From an uncultured Eubacterium sp. (lineage in GTDB: Bacteria; Bacillota; Clostridia; Peptostreptococcales; Anaerovoracaceae): a stretch of 24,206 bases of DNA. Both the position numbers and the translations under genes were made by a program. Numbering within the stretch: position 1 is the stretch's first letter; each line of letters begins with the position of its first letter. Positions 7,205 to 15,073 of the stretch are shown in pieces. The stretch is from contig CALCKF010000097.1 of the NCBI GenBank assembly GCA_937966095.1, positions 1-24,206 on the forward strand, written 5' to 3'. The notes under the pieces were generated by a model. It was not told where the DNA came from, did no database searches, and was given only the letters and a program-made list of their open reading frames with translations.

Positions 7205-8513
7205 AGATCAGAAGGCCGTTTTCCAATACAGAAACAGGGATGCCGAGATTTTCGGCTTCCTTTTTTAATATACTGTTGCTTTTACGGGAGTTGATCTTTA
7301 AGAGGATATTGATCCCTGATGCAGTGTTTTTCACATCTATGAAGTCGCCTGCGTTTTCCGAAAAGACAGAAGTTACAGTTTCAAGCTTCTGTGAATACAG
7401 CTTGCGCAGTTTTTTGATATGGGTCTGATAGTTGCCGTTTTCCATAAAAAATGCCAGGGTAAGCTGTTCAAGCTTGGAACACGTCTGTGAATAGTCTGAG
7501 GCAATCGAAGAAAAGAGCTGTGCCATTTCCTCGGGCAGGACCATATAGCTTATTTTCACAGCTGCGAAAAGCGTACTGGAGAACGAACCAAGGTAAATGA
7601 CCTGCTGACTGTTTTCCAGACTTTTCAAAGCCGGTATCGGTCTGCCGAAATATCTTAGCTCACTGTCGTAATCGTCTTCTATTATGTAGCTGCTGTTTTC
7701 CGCTGCCCAGTTTAGAAGTTCATATCTGCGGCCTACAGGCATGACTGCTCCAGTGAACATATGATTGGAGGGGCTGACATATGCGGCCGTCCTTATGTTT
7801 GCTGGAAGCTTTTCTATGATGATCCCATCGGAAGCAACAGCGACGGGAGTTATAGCGAATCCTCTGTCCCTGAAGATATTTCTTACGGGCATATACCCGG
7901 GATCTTCAACAGCAGTGTGTTCTATGCCTATTTTTTTCAGGATAGTAGCGAGATGATTAGTTATCTGCTGAGTTCCCGCACCAATAATGATTTGCTTTGG
8001 ATCACAGGATACTCCGCGGGAAACATAAAGGTATTTTGCCAGTTCGGTACGAAGAGCGGCTTCTCCCTGCGGATCACTTTCAAAAAACAGCACATGGGAA
8101 TAATCATTGATAACTCTATTCATGCACTTTTTCCATTTATTGAAATCAAAACAGTCAGGATCATACATGAATGCAGAGGTATTTGAATCAAGGATTTTTT
8201 CCGGAGATGATACATGAAGTGAAAAAATGCCTTTTTCGTAAGGTACAGTTTTATTCGAATGAGAAAATACTTTGCTTATGTAGTACCCCGACTGTGATTT
8301 GCTGTATATGTATCCTTCGACCAGCAGCTGGTTATAACACTGCTCTATCGTAGTTATGCTCAGACCCGTGGATCTGGCGAGAGCTCGCAGAGAAGGGAGT
8401 TTTTCACCTTCCATGATATCACCGCTAAGGATGGCATTTTTGATGTAGTCATATAACTGCAGATAGTATGGTCTTTTTTTGTTTTCATCTAAAACCGGCA
8501 GTACAGCTTTCAT
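7131..8513 (-). CDS. MocR/GabR-type GntR regulator with an aminotransferase-like domain lacking the PLP lysine
   Basis: A 460-residue fusion of an N-terminal winged helix (about 11-80; PSLRALARSTGLSITTIEQ) and a fold-type I aminotransferase domain. The aminotransferase landmarks GAGTQQ, VEDPGY, VSPSNHMFTG and IIEDDYDSELRYFG are present. At the place of the usual SFSKT, with its Schiff-base lysine, this protein reads SFSST: Ser313, codon at 7575-7577. The start is set at the ATG 8513, which has GGAGG at a good distance; a TTG at 8525 overlaps that site. MocR proteins often control vitamin B6 or amino-acid genes, and the divergent ECF S-component gene is the obvious target. Whether it still binds PLP is open. 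Confidence 0.9.
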   Translation of the reverse strand: MKAVLPVLDENKKRPYYLQLYDYIKNAILSGDIMEGEKLPSLRALARSTGLSITTIEQCYNQLLVEGYIYSKSQSGYYISKVFSHSNKTVPYEKGIFSLHVSSPEKILDSNTSAFMYDPDCFDFNKWKKCMNRVINDYSHVLFFESDPQGEAALRTELAKYLYVSRGVSCDPKQIIIGAGTQQITNHLATILKKIGIEHTAVEDPGYMPVRNIFRDRGFAITPVAVASDGIIIEKLPANIRTAAYVSPSNHMFTGAVMPVGRRYELLNWAAENSSYIIEDDYDSELRYFGRPIPALKSLENSQQVIYLGSFSSTLFAAVKISYMVLPEEMAQLFSSIASDYSQTCSKLEQLTLAFFMENGNYQTHIKKLRKLYSQKLETVTSVFSENAGDFIDVKNTASGINILLKINSRKSNSILKKEAENLGIPVSVLENGLLIFNYTQIPLCRLPNLLNDLISSWRS

Positions 8514-8537
8514 ATAAACCTCCAACTGTTAATATAA

Positions 8538-8610
8538 AAATAATTATTTCTGTATATTTATTTATATACACTTATCATGTATCATAGTATATACCAAACA
8601 ATAATTATTT
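8538..8610. promoter_or_regulatory. AT-rich operator-like region between the MocR and ECF S-component genes
   Basis: The gap between the divergent genes holds two copies of the palindrome AATAATTATT (8539-8548, extended to AAATAATTATTT at 8538-8549, and 8600-8609), with centres 61 bases apart. Between them lies a perfect inverted repeat TGTATAT-N6-ATATACA (8551-8570) and a GTATATAC palindrome (8588-8595). This is a plausible binding region for the MocR protein, but the region is very AT-rich and no promoter with two good boxes could be fixed in either direction. Confidence 0.45.
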
Positions 8611-8625
8611 AAAAGAGGTTTTATC

Positions 8626-9189
8626 ATGCAAACAAAAACACATACATACAAAATAGTTCTCACCGCAATGATGATGTGCCTTATAATGGTCTCCATATTG
8701 TTTATCAGGATCCCTATACCATTCACTCAGGGATATGTACACTTGGGAGATGCAGCGGTATTCCTGGCTGTTCTTGTCCTTGGATGGAAATATGGAGCGC
8801 TGGCGGCAGCTCTGGGAGGAATGCTGGGAGATATAATAGGAGGATTCGCGGCATGGGCTCCATGGACGTTTGTCATAAAAGGAATAATGGCACTGATATT
8901 GGGACTTGTAATAATGACAGCGTCAAGGAAAAAGGATATTACCGATAAAGGATTCATTTTGACGGAGATATTCGGTATGGTACTATCAGGTATGTTCATG
9001 GCTGCTTCCTATTATTTTGCAGAGGGAATCATGTATGGCAACTGGGTGACTCCTATGCTGGGGGTCCCATGGAATATAGGTCAGTTTACCGCAGGGATGG
9101 TACTGTCGGTGATAATAGCCAATGCGTTATGCAGAACACCGGCTAAGAACTATTTTTCATATAAGCTGCCCGCACATAAAACATCGTGA
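8626..9189 (+). CDS. ECF transporter S component (vitamin-binding membrane subunit)
   Basis: A 187-residue, very hydrophobic protein with about six membrane helices and the pattern of ECF S components of the riboflavin-transporter-like superfamily (GYVHLGDAAVFLAVL, then AALGGMLGDIIGG). The S component captures a vitamin and passes it to a shared energy module; EcfA1, EcfA2 and EcfT for this are encoded 1 kb downstream. The ligand is not shown by the sequence. The divergent MocR-type regulator makes a B6 vitamer or a thiamine pyrimidine precursor reasonable guesses. The ribosome binding site is AAAGAGG. No clear terminator follows. Confidence 0.87.
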   Translation: MQTKTHTYKIVLTAMMMCLIMVSILFIRIPIPFTQGYVHLGDAAVFLAVLVLGWKYGALAAALGGMLGDIIGGFAAWAPWTFVIKGIMALILGLVIMTASRKKDITDKGFILTEIFGMVLSGMFMAASYYFAEGIMYGNWVTPMLGVPWNIGQFTAGMVLSVIIANALCRTPAKNYFSYKLPAHKTS

Positions 9190-9238
9190 TGCCTGCAGCT
9201 GTGAATTTTCCTTTTAACAAAAAATCTTCACATTAAAG

Positions 9239-9247
9239 TGGTATAAT
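9239..9247 (+). promoter_or_regulatory. Extended -10 promoter of the aroD-ecf operon
   Basis: TGGTATAAT (9239-9247) is an extended -10 element with a perfect TATAAT. No good -35 is found at 16-18 bases, as is common for extended -10 promoters. Transcription would start near 9254, leaving a leader of about 125 nt before aroD. Confidence 0.55.
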
Positions 9248-9260
9248 TCAAAAAACAGGG

Positions 9261-9293
9261 AAGTACGAGTTGGCGCGGGCGTTGCTCGTACTT
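9261..9293 (+). other. Strong hairpin in the aroD leader
   Basis: AAGTACGAG (9261-9269) and CTCGTACTT (9285-9293) form a perfect 9-bp stem around a 15-nt GC-rich loop, beginning about 8 nt after the predicted start of transcription. Only four T residues end the stem, so it is a weak terminator at best. It could be a protective 5' structure, an attenuator, or a terminator for the S-component transcript. Confidence 0.6.
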
Positions 9294-9380
9294 TTAAGTT
9301 GATGGAAATATTTTCAGAAGCTTTCAAATGTGCGACAAAAATGATAAAATTAAATTCATGTTTGGAAAAAGGAAAAGAAA

Positions 9381-10199
9381 ATGGTTATGAATGCACTAAA
9401 GATCAGGGAATTAACACTGGAAACAGGAAGACCAAAAGTGGTGGTTCCTGTCGTATCTTCGGATCCCAAGGAGATAATAGAGGAATGCGAGAAGATCAGG
9501 GAAATGCCGTGCCAGATGATCGAATGGCGTGCAGATACATATCTGTCAGCATTAGATGATCCGGAAACAGTCATGGAAGAAAAAGATTTTTATCTTGACA
9601 TTATAAAGATTCTTGATGATATCAATTTTATAGTTGATGGAAGACCGGTGATATTTACTGTGAGATCCATTGCAGAGGGCGGATGTGCAGAGCTGGATCG
9701 TGAGAGTATTGCCCGTATACAGAGCCTTGTGGCTCAGTCAAAACTGGCTGATATAATAGATATAGAACTTTTTGACGGGAACGGAGCGCTGGACAGCGGG
9801 TTTCTCAATGGTATAATAGGAGAAATACATGGATATGGGTGTAAAGTCATGGTATCACATCATGATTTCAGCGGAATGCCGGCTCCTGCAGAGCTGGTGG
9901 AGCTTGTGGAAATTATGGCTGAAACCGGTGCAGATATCTATAAGATAGCGGCAATGGCATATTCAAAGGAAGATGCGGAGAATCTGCTGAAAGCCACAGC
10001 ATACCTCAGCAGAAAAGATATAGGCCCTGTTGTTTCCATTGCCATGGGAGAGTCTGGCAGACCTGCAAGGGTTGCAGCCGGAAGGTACGGTTCATGTATG
10101 ACTTTTGCAGCGGGCAAGAAAGCTTCAGCACCGGGACAGGTGGGTGTATATGATATGGAGAAGATGCTGGATGATTATTATGGAGGAAAGGACCGGTAG
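9381..10199 (+). CDS. aroD: 3-dehydroquinate dehydratase, type I
   Basis: AroD converts 3-dehydroquinate to 3-dehydroshikimate in the shikimate pathway by way of a Schiff base. The 272 residues (usual ~250) contain EWRAD, the catalytic histidine in SHHDF (His161) and the Schiff-base lysine in ADIYKIAAM (Lys188). The 27-residue spacing matches His143/Lys170 of the Salmonella enzyme. GESGRPAR and the final SAPGQ are also typical. The ATG at 9381 follows AAAAAGGA. The stop codon abuts the ecfA1 start, so the gene leads an operon with an ECF transporter rather than with other aro genes. Confidence 0.95.
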   Translation: MVMNALKIRELTLETGRPKVVVPVVSSDPKEIIEECEKIREMPCQMIEWRADTYLSALDDPETVMEEKDFYLDIIKILDDINFIVDGRPVIFTVRSIAEGGCAELDRESIARIQSLVAQSKLADIIDIELFDGNGALDSGFLNGIIGEIHGYGCKVMVSHHDFSGMPAPAELVELVEIMAETGADIYKIAAMAYSKEDAENLLKATAYLSRKDIGPVVSIAMGESGRPARVAAGRYGSCMTFAAGKKASAPGQVGVYDMEKMLDDYYGGKDR

Positions 10200-11033
10200 A
10201 TGACGGACTTTATCAGAATAGAAAATCTGATATTTGAATATATGAAAAATGAGGAAGGCACGTCTGTAAGAGCGATAGATGATGTCAGCTTCAGTGTGGA
10301 AAAGGGAAGCTTTACAGCAATCATAGGTCAGAACGGTTCGGGAAAGTCCACACTGGCAAAAAATATAAACGGGCTTTTGCTGCCGACATCGGGGAAGGTA
10401 TTTGTGGATGGCCTTGATACATCCGAAGCGGAAAATGTCTGGGATGTACGTCAGCGGGTGGCAATGGTTTTCCAGAATCCCGACAATCAGATAGTTTCGT
10501 CGATAGTGGAGGATGATGTGGCTTTCGGACCGGAAAACCTAGGGATAGATCCCGCTGAAATAAGAAAACGTGTGGATCAGGCGTTGATAGATGTGGAGAT
10601 GTATGATTTCAGAAAAAAAGCCCCCCATATGCTTTCAGGAGGCCAGAAACAGAGGATAGCGATTGCCGGAGCGGTGGCCATGGAACCCGAATGCATAGTG
10701 TTCGATGAACCTACGGCTATGCTGGATCCCAGAGGAAGGCTCGAAGTGCTGGATGTTATAAAAAGATTAAACAAAAAGGGAATAACGGCACTTCTTATAA
10801 CTCATTTCATGGAGGAGGCTGCGCAGGCGGACAAGATAATAGTTATGGATAAAGGTATAAAAAAGATGGAAGGTGCTCCAAAAGAGATCTTCATGAGGGC
10901 GGAAGAACTCAAAGAATTGAGTCTAGGGGTACCGCCTGCTGTCGATCTTGCGATGAGACTCCGAAGCAGAAATATAGATATTCCGGAAGGCATCTTGACT
11001 ATAGATGATATGGTGGATTGCTTATGTCGATAA
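10200..11033 (+). CDS. ecfA1: Energy-coupling factor transporter ATPase EcfA1
   Basis: First of the two ATPases of the shared ECF module, which drives vitamin uptake by different S components. Walker A is GQNGSGKST (43-51), the Q-loop region FQNPDNQIV is the classical EcfA1 form, the signature LSGGQKQR and Walker B IVFDEP follow, and LLITHF holds the switch histidine. Length (277) is normal. The ATG directly follows the aroD stop (TAGATG), with a GGAGG inside aroD. The last 10 bases overlap ecfA2. The usual Firmicute neighbour (the end of the ribosomal-protein cluster) is absent. Confidence 0.95.
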   Translation: MTDFIRIENLIFEYMKNEEGTSVRAIDDVSFSVEKGSFTAIIGQNGSGKSTLAKNINGLLLPTSGKVFVDGLDTSEAENVWDVRQRVAMVFQNPDNQIVSSIVEDDVAFGPENLGIDPAEIRKRVDQALIDVEMYDFRKKAPHMLSGGQKQRIAIAGAVAMEPECIVFDEPTAMLDPRGRLEVLDVIKRLNKKGITALLITHFMEEAAQADKIIVMDKGIKKMEGAPKEIFMRAEELKELSLGVPPAVDLAMRLRSRNIDIPEGILTIDDMVDCLCR

Positions 11034-11875
11034 AAGTTACTGGACTTACACATATATACAGCGAAGGGCTGCCTCATGAATCTGTTGCCCTTGAAGATGT
11101 AAGCTTTACTGCTGAGGACGGTCAGTTTATAGGCATAATAGGGCATACGGGGTCGGGGAAATCGACCCTTGTGCAGCATCTCAATGGATTGTTGAAACCA
11201 AGATCGGGGAGCATAAAGATCGGAGATACCGAAATAACTGCGGATAAGGTCAATATGCGCGATATAAGGCGTAAAATAGGCCTGGTATTCCAGTATCCGG
11301 AGTATCAGCTGTTTGAGGAAACCGTAGCAAAGGATGTCGCTTTCGGGCCTGTGAACCTGGGATTTACGCCGGAGGAGACAGATCGTCTTGTAAAGGAGGC
11401 TATAGAGCTGGTAGGGCTTGATTATGATATCATAAAAAATATTTCACCGTTTGACCTTTCGGGAGGGCAGAAGCGCAGGGTGGCGATAGCAGGCGTGATA
11501 GCAATGAAGCCTGAGATACTCATACTGGATGAACCTACTGCAGGACTTAATCCGAAGGCACATGCCGATATCCTCAATATGATCAGTGAAATACATCGCA
11601 GGGAAGGAAATATAATTTTTCTGGTTTCACATAATATGAATGATATTGCCGCTATGTCCGATAAGATCCTGGTCATGGATCATGGCCACCTTGTTATGGA
11701 AGGGACTCCGGAAGAGGTTTTCTCCCGCGAAACTGAGCTGAAATCAATGGGGCTGGCGCTTCCTGATCCGATGGAGATAGCGGTGCGTCTCAGGGAGAGA
11801 GGAATGGAAATAGATACAGGATGTCTTACGATGGATAAGGTGGCTGATGAAATAGTAAAGGTTTTAAGAAAATGA
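11024..11875 (+). CDS. ecfA2: Energy-coupling factor transporter ATPase EcfA2
   Basis: Second ATPase of the ECF module, forming a heterodimer with EcfA1. It has Walker A GHTGSGKST (40-48), the EcfA2-typical FQYPEYQLFEETV, the signature LSGGQKRR, Walker B LILDEPTAGL and the switch histidine in LVSHNM. The ATG at 11024 is preferred (GGTGGA upstream, 283 residues); a TTG at 11018 would add two residues. It overlaps ecfA1 by 10 bases, and its stop overlaps the ecfT start (ATGA), so the three genes are tightly coupled. Confidence 0.95.
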   Translation: MSIKVTGLTHIYSEGLPHESVALEDVSFTAEDGQFIGIIGHTGSGKSTLVQHLNGLLKPRSGSIKIGDTEITADKVNMRDIRRKIGLVFQYPEYQLFEETVAKDVAFGPVNLGFTPEETDRLVKEAIELVGLDYDIIKNISPFDLSGGQKRRVAIAGVIAMKPEILILDEPTAGLNPKAHADILNMISEIHRREGNIIFLVSHNMNDIAAMSDKILVMDHGHLVMEGTPEEVFSRETELKSMGLALPDPMEIAVRLRERGMEIDTGCLTMDKVADEIVKVLRK

Positions 11876-12672
11876 TAAGAGATATCACACTGGGACAGTA
11901 TTATCCCGGAAGTTCATATATACACAGGCTTGATCCGAGAATCAAAATAATGGCTGCATTGTTTTACATCGTTTCTCTCTTCATTGTGGATGATTTTTTA
12001 GGTTTTGCCATAGCCTTGGCAGGACTTGTCATTGTGATCGGAGTATCAAGGGTACCTGTCAGATTTATTTTAAGAGGCTTGAAGCCCGTATTCCTTATAA
12101 TAGCATTCACTTTTATAATAAATATGTTTATGATAAAGGGAGAAGTATTGATATCGATAGGCTTTCTCGAGATAACAAAGGAAGGCTTAAGTACAGCCGT
12201 GTTCATGGCTGTAAGACTGATACTGCTTATAATAGGGGCATCTCTGCTTACGCTTACTACAAAGCCTATCAGTCTGACTGACGGTATAGAAGCGCTGCTT
12301 TCTCCTTTTAGAAAAATAGGACTTCCGGCTCATGAGCTTGCAATGATGATGACGATCGCATTGAGATTCATACCGACCTTGCTGGAAGAGACGGATAAAA
12401 TAATGAAAGCCCAGCAGGCGAGAGGCGCCGATTTTGAAAGCGGCAATATAATCAGGCGTGCGAAGGCGCTGATACCTATATTGGTTCCTCTTTTCATAAG
12501 CGCATTCAGGATCGCACAGGATCTTGCGATGGCAATGGAGGCAAGGTGTTATGGCAGCAGCATAAAGAGAACCAGGATGAACGGGATGAAGATGCAGCTG
12601 AGAGATCTGGCGGCATCAGTAATATTTGGACTGTTTATTGCTGTGATAGTTGCAGAGAGGATTTTGCTGTAA
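11872..12672 (+). CDS. ecfT: Energy-coupling factor transporter transmembrane protein EcfT
   Basis: This membrane subunit joins the two ATPases to S components. The 266 residues have an N-terminal SYIHRLDPRIKI motif typical of EcfT/CbiQ, several membrane helices (about 25-125 and 240-262), and the two cytoplasmic coupling-helix motifs: AQQARGADF and AMEARCYGS (the second ARG appears as ARC, which also occurs in other Firmicute EcfT proteins). It starts in an ATGA overlap with ecfA2. TrmB follows after 10 bases, where many Firmicutes have truA. Confidence 0.94.
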   Translation: MIRDITLGQYYPGSSYIHRLDPRIKIMAALFYIVSLFIVDDFLGFAIALAGLVIVIGVSRVPVRFILRGLKPVFLIIAFTFIINMFMIKGEVLISIGFLEITKEGLSTAVFMAVRLILLIIGASLLTLTTKPISLTDGIEALLSPFRKIGLPAHELAMMMTIALRFIPTLLEETDKIMKAQQARGADFESGNIIRRAKALIPILVPLFISAFRIAQDLAMAMEARCYGSSIKRTRMNGMKMQLRDLAASVIFGLFIAVIVAERILL

Positions 12673-12682
12673 AGGAGCATAT

Positions 12683-13342
12683 ATGAGACAGAGAAAAGCT
12701 AAGGATCTTGAAAAAAGGCTGCAGGCTTGCAGCACATATATGGTGTACCCGGGAAGTGATGGGAACAAGGAATATTTCAGGAACGGCAATCCTGTTTTTG
12801 TAGAAATAGGATGTGGAAAAGGTCAGTTCATCATAAACAAAGCAATAAGCGAGCCCGAATGTAATTTTATAGCTGTTGAAGGACAGGAGACTGTTATATT
12901 GAGAGCTCTTGAAAAGGCAAGATTGCGTGATGAACAGGAAAGAAAAAACGGAGGAAGAGGGCTTTCCAATCTGAAATTTATGCTTACTTTCGTAGATGAT
13001 ATGGATGAAATTTTCTGCCCTGGACAGCTTTCCGGGATATATCTCAATTTCAGCGATCCGTGGCCCAAGGCCCGTCATGCCAAGAGGAGACTCACTTACA
13101 GAGAACGCCTGGTAAATTATGGAAGATCATTAAAAAAAGGAGGATTCATCGAAATAAAGACGGATAATGACGATCTTTTCATGTTCACACTTGATGAAAT
13201 AGAAGCTGTCGGATTCAATATAGTTCGGCAGACCAGAGATCTTCATGCCAGCATATATGCAGCTGCGAACATAACCACTGAGTATGAGGACAGATTTGAT
13301 GCCGAAGGCAAGAATATAAATTACGTAAAAGTAACAGTATGA
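12683..13342 (+). CDS. trmB: tRNA (guanine-N7-)-methyltransferase
   Basis: TrmB makes 7-methylguanosine at position 46 of tRNA with S-adenosylmethionine. The protein has the SAM motif FVEIGCGKGQFI (39-50), VEGQE (65-69), the hallmark SDPWPKARHAKRRL (124-137) and a late IKTDND. The start at 12683 has AAAGGAG six bases upstream and gives 219 residues, the family's usual length; an in-frame ATG at 12650 lies inside ecfT and is unlikely. It is the last gene of the aroD-ecf operon and is followed by a strong terminator. Confidence 0.94.
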   Translation: MRQRKAKDLEKRLQACSTYMVYPGSDGNKEYFRNGNPVFVEIGCGKGQFIINKAISEPECNFIAVEGQETVILRALEKARLRDEQERKNGGRGLSNLKFMLTFVDDMDEIFCPGQLSGIYLNFSDPWPKARHAKRRLTYRERLVNYGRSLKKGGFIEIKTDNDDLFMFTLDEIEAVGFNIVRQTRDLHASIYAAANITTEYEDRFDAEGKNINYVKVTV

Positions 13343-13358
13343 AATATATGATATGCTG

Positions 13359-13403
13359 AAAAAATCCACTCTTTACTGTTTTAGCAGTAAAGAGTGGATT
13401 TTT
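13359..13403. terminator. Bidirectional intrinsic terminator between trmB and thiC
   Basis: A perfect stem TCCACTCTTTACTG / CAGTAAAGAGTGGA (13365-13378 and 13385-13398) with a six-base loop is flanked by A6 on the left and T5 on the right. It can stop transcription of trmB (plus) and thiC (minus). Confidence 0.93.
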
Positions 13404-13422
13404 ATGTAAAGATGTTACAATA

Positions 13423-14730
13423 TTACAATATATCGATGTGTTCTCCCGAAAGAGCTTTGTTCATGCTGCGGACTGCACAGAATTTTCCGCACATGCTGCA
13501 TGTTTCGCTGTGGTCTTCTTCAGGGCTCCTGCTGTCACGGATCGACTTTGCGGTTTCAGGGTCAAGGGCACACGCAAACTGCTGATCCCAGTCAAGATTT
13601 CTCCTGGCTTCGCTCATCCTGTCATCGATCAGACGTGCGCCGGGGATCCCCTTTGCTATATCTGCAGCATGTGCCGCTATTTTGGAAGCGATTATTCCCT
13701 GCTTTACATCATCTACATTTGGCAATGCAAGATGTTCTGCAGGAGTCACATAACACAGAAATGCTGCGCCGTGCATTGCGGCAACAGCGCCTCCTATGGC
13801 TGCTGTTATATGGTCATATCCCATTGCTATATCCGTCACCAGAGGTCCCAGGACATAAAATGGAGCACCCATGCACAGAGTTTGCTGGACTTTCATATTA
13901 GCAGCAATCTGATCAAGAGGCACATGCCCCGGCCCTTCCACCATTACCTGAACATTATGCTGCCATGCGCGCTTTGTCAGTTCACCTAGCCTTACGAGCT
14001 CTTCGATCTGACATACATCAGTGGCATCTGCCAGACAACCGGGGCGACACGCATCTCCCAGAGAGATAGTCACATCATGCTTCTCACATATATCGAGGAT
14101 GTCATCATAATATTCGTAAAAAGGATTTTCGTTTCCGGTCATCGACATCCATGCAAAGACCAGACTGCCGCCTCTGCTGACTATATTTGTCTTGCGCTTG
14201 TGCTTTTTTATCTGTTCTATGGTTTTTCTGGTTATTCCGCAGTGGAGAGTGACGAAATCTACCCCGTCTTCAGCATGGAGCCTTATTACATCGATAAAAT
14301 CCTTTGCAGTAAGCTGTGAAAGATCTCTGCGATAATGTATGACGCTATCATATACAGGCACGGTACCGATCATTGCCGGGCATTCTGATGTAAGCTTGCG
14401 TCTGAACGGCTGGGTGTCACCGTGACTTGAAAGATCCATTATTGATTCTGCACCCATCTTTATTGCACTCATTACTTTTTGCATTTCTATGTCATAGTCC
14501 TTGCAGTCACGTGAAACTCCCAGGTTGACATTTATCTTTGTGCGAAGCATGCTGCCGATGCCTTCCGGATCAAGGCATTTATGGTTTTTATTGGCACATA
14601 TCGCCACCTTTCCTTCTGACACCAGTTCCCGCAGCTTTTCAACAGATATATTTTCCTTTTCCGCTACTGTTTTCATCTGAGGTGTTGTTATACCTTTTCT
14701 TGCGGCATCCATTTGAGTTGTGTAGTTCAT
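13423..14730 (-). CDS. thiC: Phosphomethylpyrimidine synthase ThiC
   Basis: ThiC is a radical SAM enzyme that turns aminoimidazole ribotide into the pyrimidine precursor (HMP-P) of thiamine. The 435 residues match the short anaerobe form, without the long N-terminal domain of the E. coli protein. MVEGPGHVPLDQI and the C-terminal cluster-binding CSMCGKFC (Cys411, 414, 418) are present. The ATG has AAGGAGG upstream. Regulation is visible: a consensus promoter, a TPP riboswitch and an intrinsic terminator lie upstream. No other thi gene is in the window. Confidence 0.96.
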   Translation of the reverse strand: MNYTTQMDAARKGITTPQMKTVAEKENISVEKLRELVSEGKVAICANKNHKCLDPEGIGSMLRTKINVNLGVSRDCKDYDIEMQKVMSAIKMGAESIMDLSSHGDTQPFRRKLTSECPAMIGTVPVYDSVIHYRRDLSQLTAKDFIDVIRLHAEDGVDFVTLHCGITRKTIEQIKKHKRKTNIVSRGGSLVFAWMSMTGNENPFYEYYDDILDICEKHDVTISLGDACRPGCLADATDVCQIEELVRLGELTKRAWQHNVQVMVEGPGHVPLDQIAANMKVQQTLCMGAPFYVLGPLVTDIAMGYDHITAAIGGAVAAMHGAAFLCYVTPAEHLALPNVDDVKQGIIASKIAAHAADIAKGIPGARLIDDRMSEARRNLDWDQQFACALDPETAKSIRDSRSPEEDHSETCSMCGKFCAVRSMNKALSGEHIDIL

Positions 14731-14771
14731 TTTTACCTCCTTGAAGTTTCAGTTGGAATGCTGAACGAGTG

Positions 14772-14789
14772 GGATCTGACTGCAGATCC
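14772..14789 (-). other. Small hairpin in the thiC leader after the terminator
   Basis: GGATCT (14772-14777) and AGATCC (14784-14789) form a 6-bp stem with a six-base loop about 40 nt before the thiC start. It has no T-run, and its role is unknown. Confidence 0.4.
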
Positions 14790-14802
14790 TGGAATATAAC
14801 GA

Positions 14803-14835
14803 AAAAAAGTGCATATGCCTTCGCATATACACTTA
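14803..14835 (-). terminator. Riboswitch-controlled intrinsic terminator of thiC
   Basis: On the minus strand AAGTGTATATGC, a four-base GAAG loop and GCATATGCACTT form a stem followed by a T-run (about seven T with the stem end). It lies between the TPP riboswitch and thiC, so TPP most likely causes premature termination. Confidence 0.85.
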
Positions 14836-14872
14836 TGTAATAAACATATTAAAAATATGTAAAATACATTCT

Positions 14873-14958
14873 AATATCCCTACGTTGGCATTATCCAAAT
14901 CAGGTTACAGGGTCGAAGCATATGCTTCCTCTCAGCCTTTAGAACAGCTCCCCTTATT
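14873..14958 (-). ncRNA. TPP riboswitch (THI element)
   Basis: Read on the minus strand, the region has the conserved blocks in order: GGGGAGC, GGCTGAGAGG, the insertion stem GAAGCATATGCTTC, ACCCTGTAACCTGAT, TGGATAATGCCA and CGTAGGGA. Outer P1 pairing is AATA with TATT. It lies about 9 nt after the predicted transcription start and upstream of thiC, the classical target. Confidence 0.96.
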
Positions 14959-14973
14959 GAATTTCATGAATCC

Positions 14974-15001
14974 ATTATATATCTATAAAGCCAGTTGTCA
15001 A
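14974..15001 (-). promoter_or_regulatory. Consensus promoter of thiC
   Basis: On the minus strand a perfect TTGACA (14996-15001) and a perfect TATAAT (14974-14979) are separated by 16 bases. The start of transcription would be near 14967, just before the riboswitch. Confidence 0.85.
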
Positions 15002-15073
15002 GTGTGATCTTTAAAAGAGGCGTTATAAAATAAAAGTTAAAGGGGAGCTTCTAAGCTGAGATTCCGTTCTGTA

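Noticed and set aside
13438..14319. Plus-strand open frames within thiC
   Set aside because: They are antisense to a well conserved ThiC, are low-complexity and Cys/His-rich, and have no domain.
15041..15056. Terminator after the M23 gene (AGCTT/AAGCT)
   Set aside because: The stem is four to five base pairs with a two-base loop and no proper T-run.
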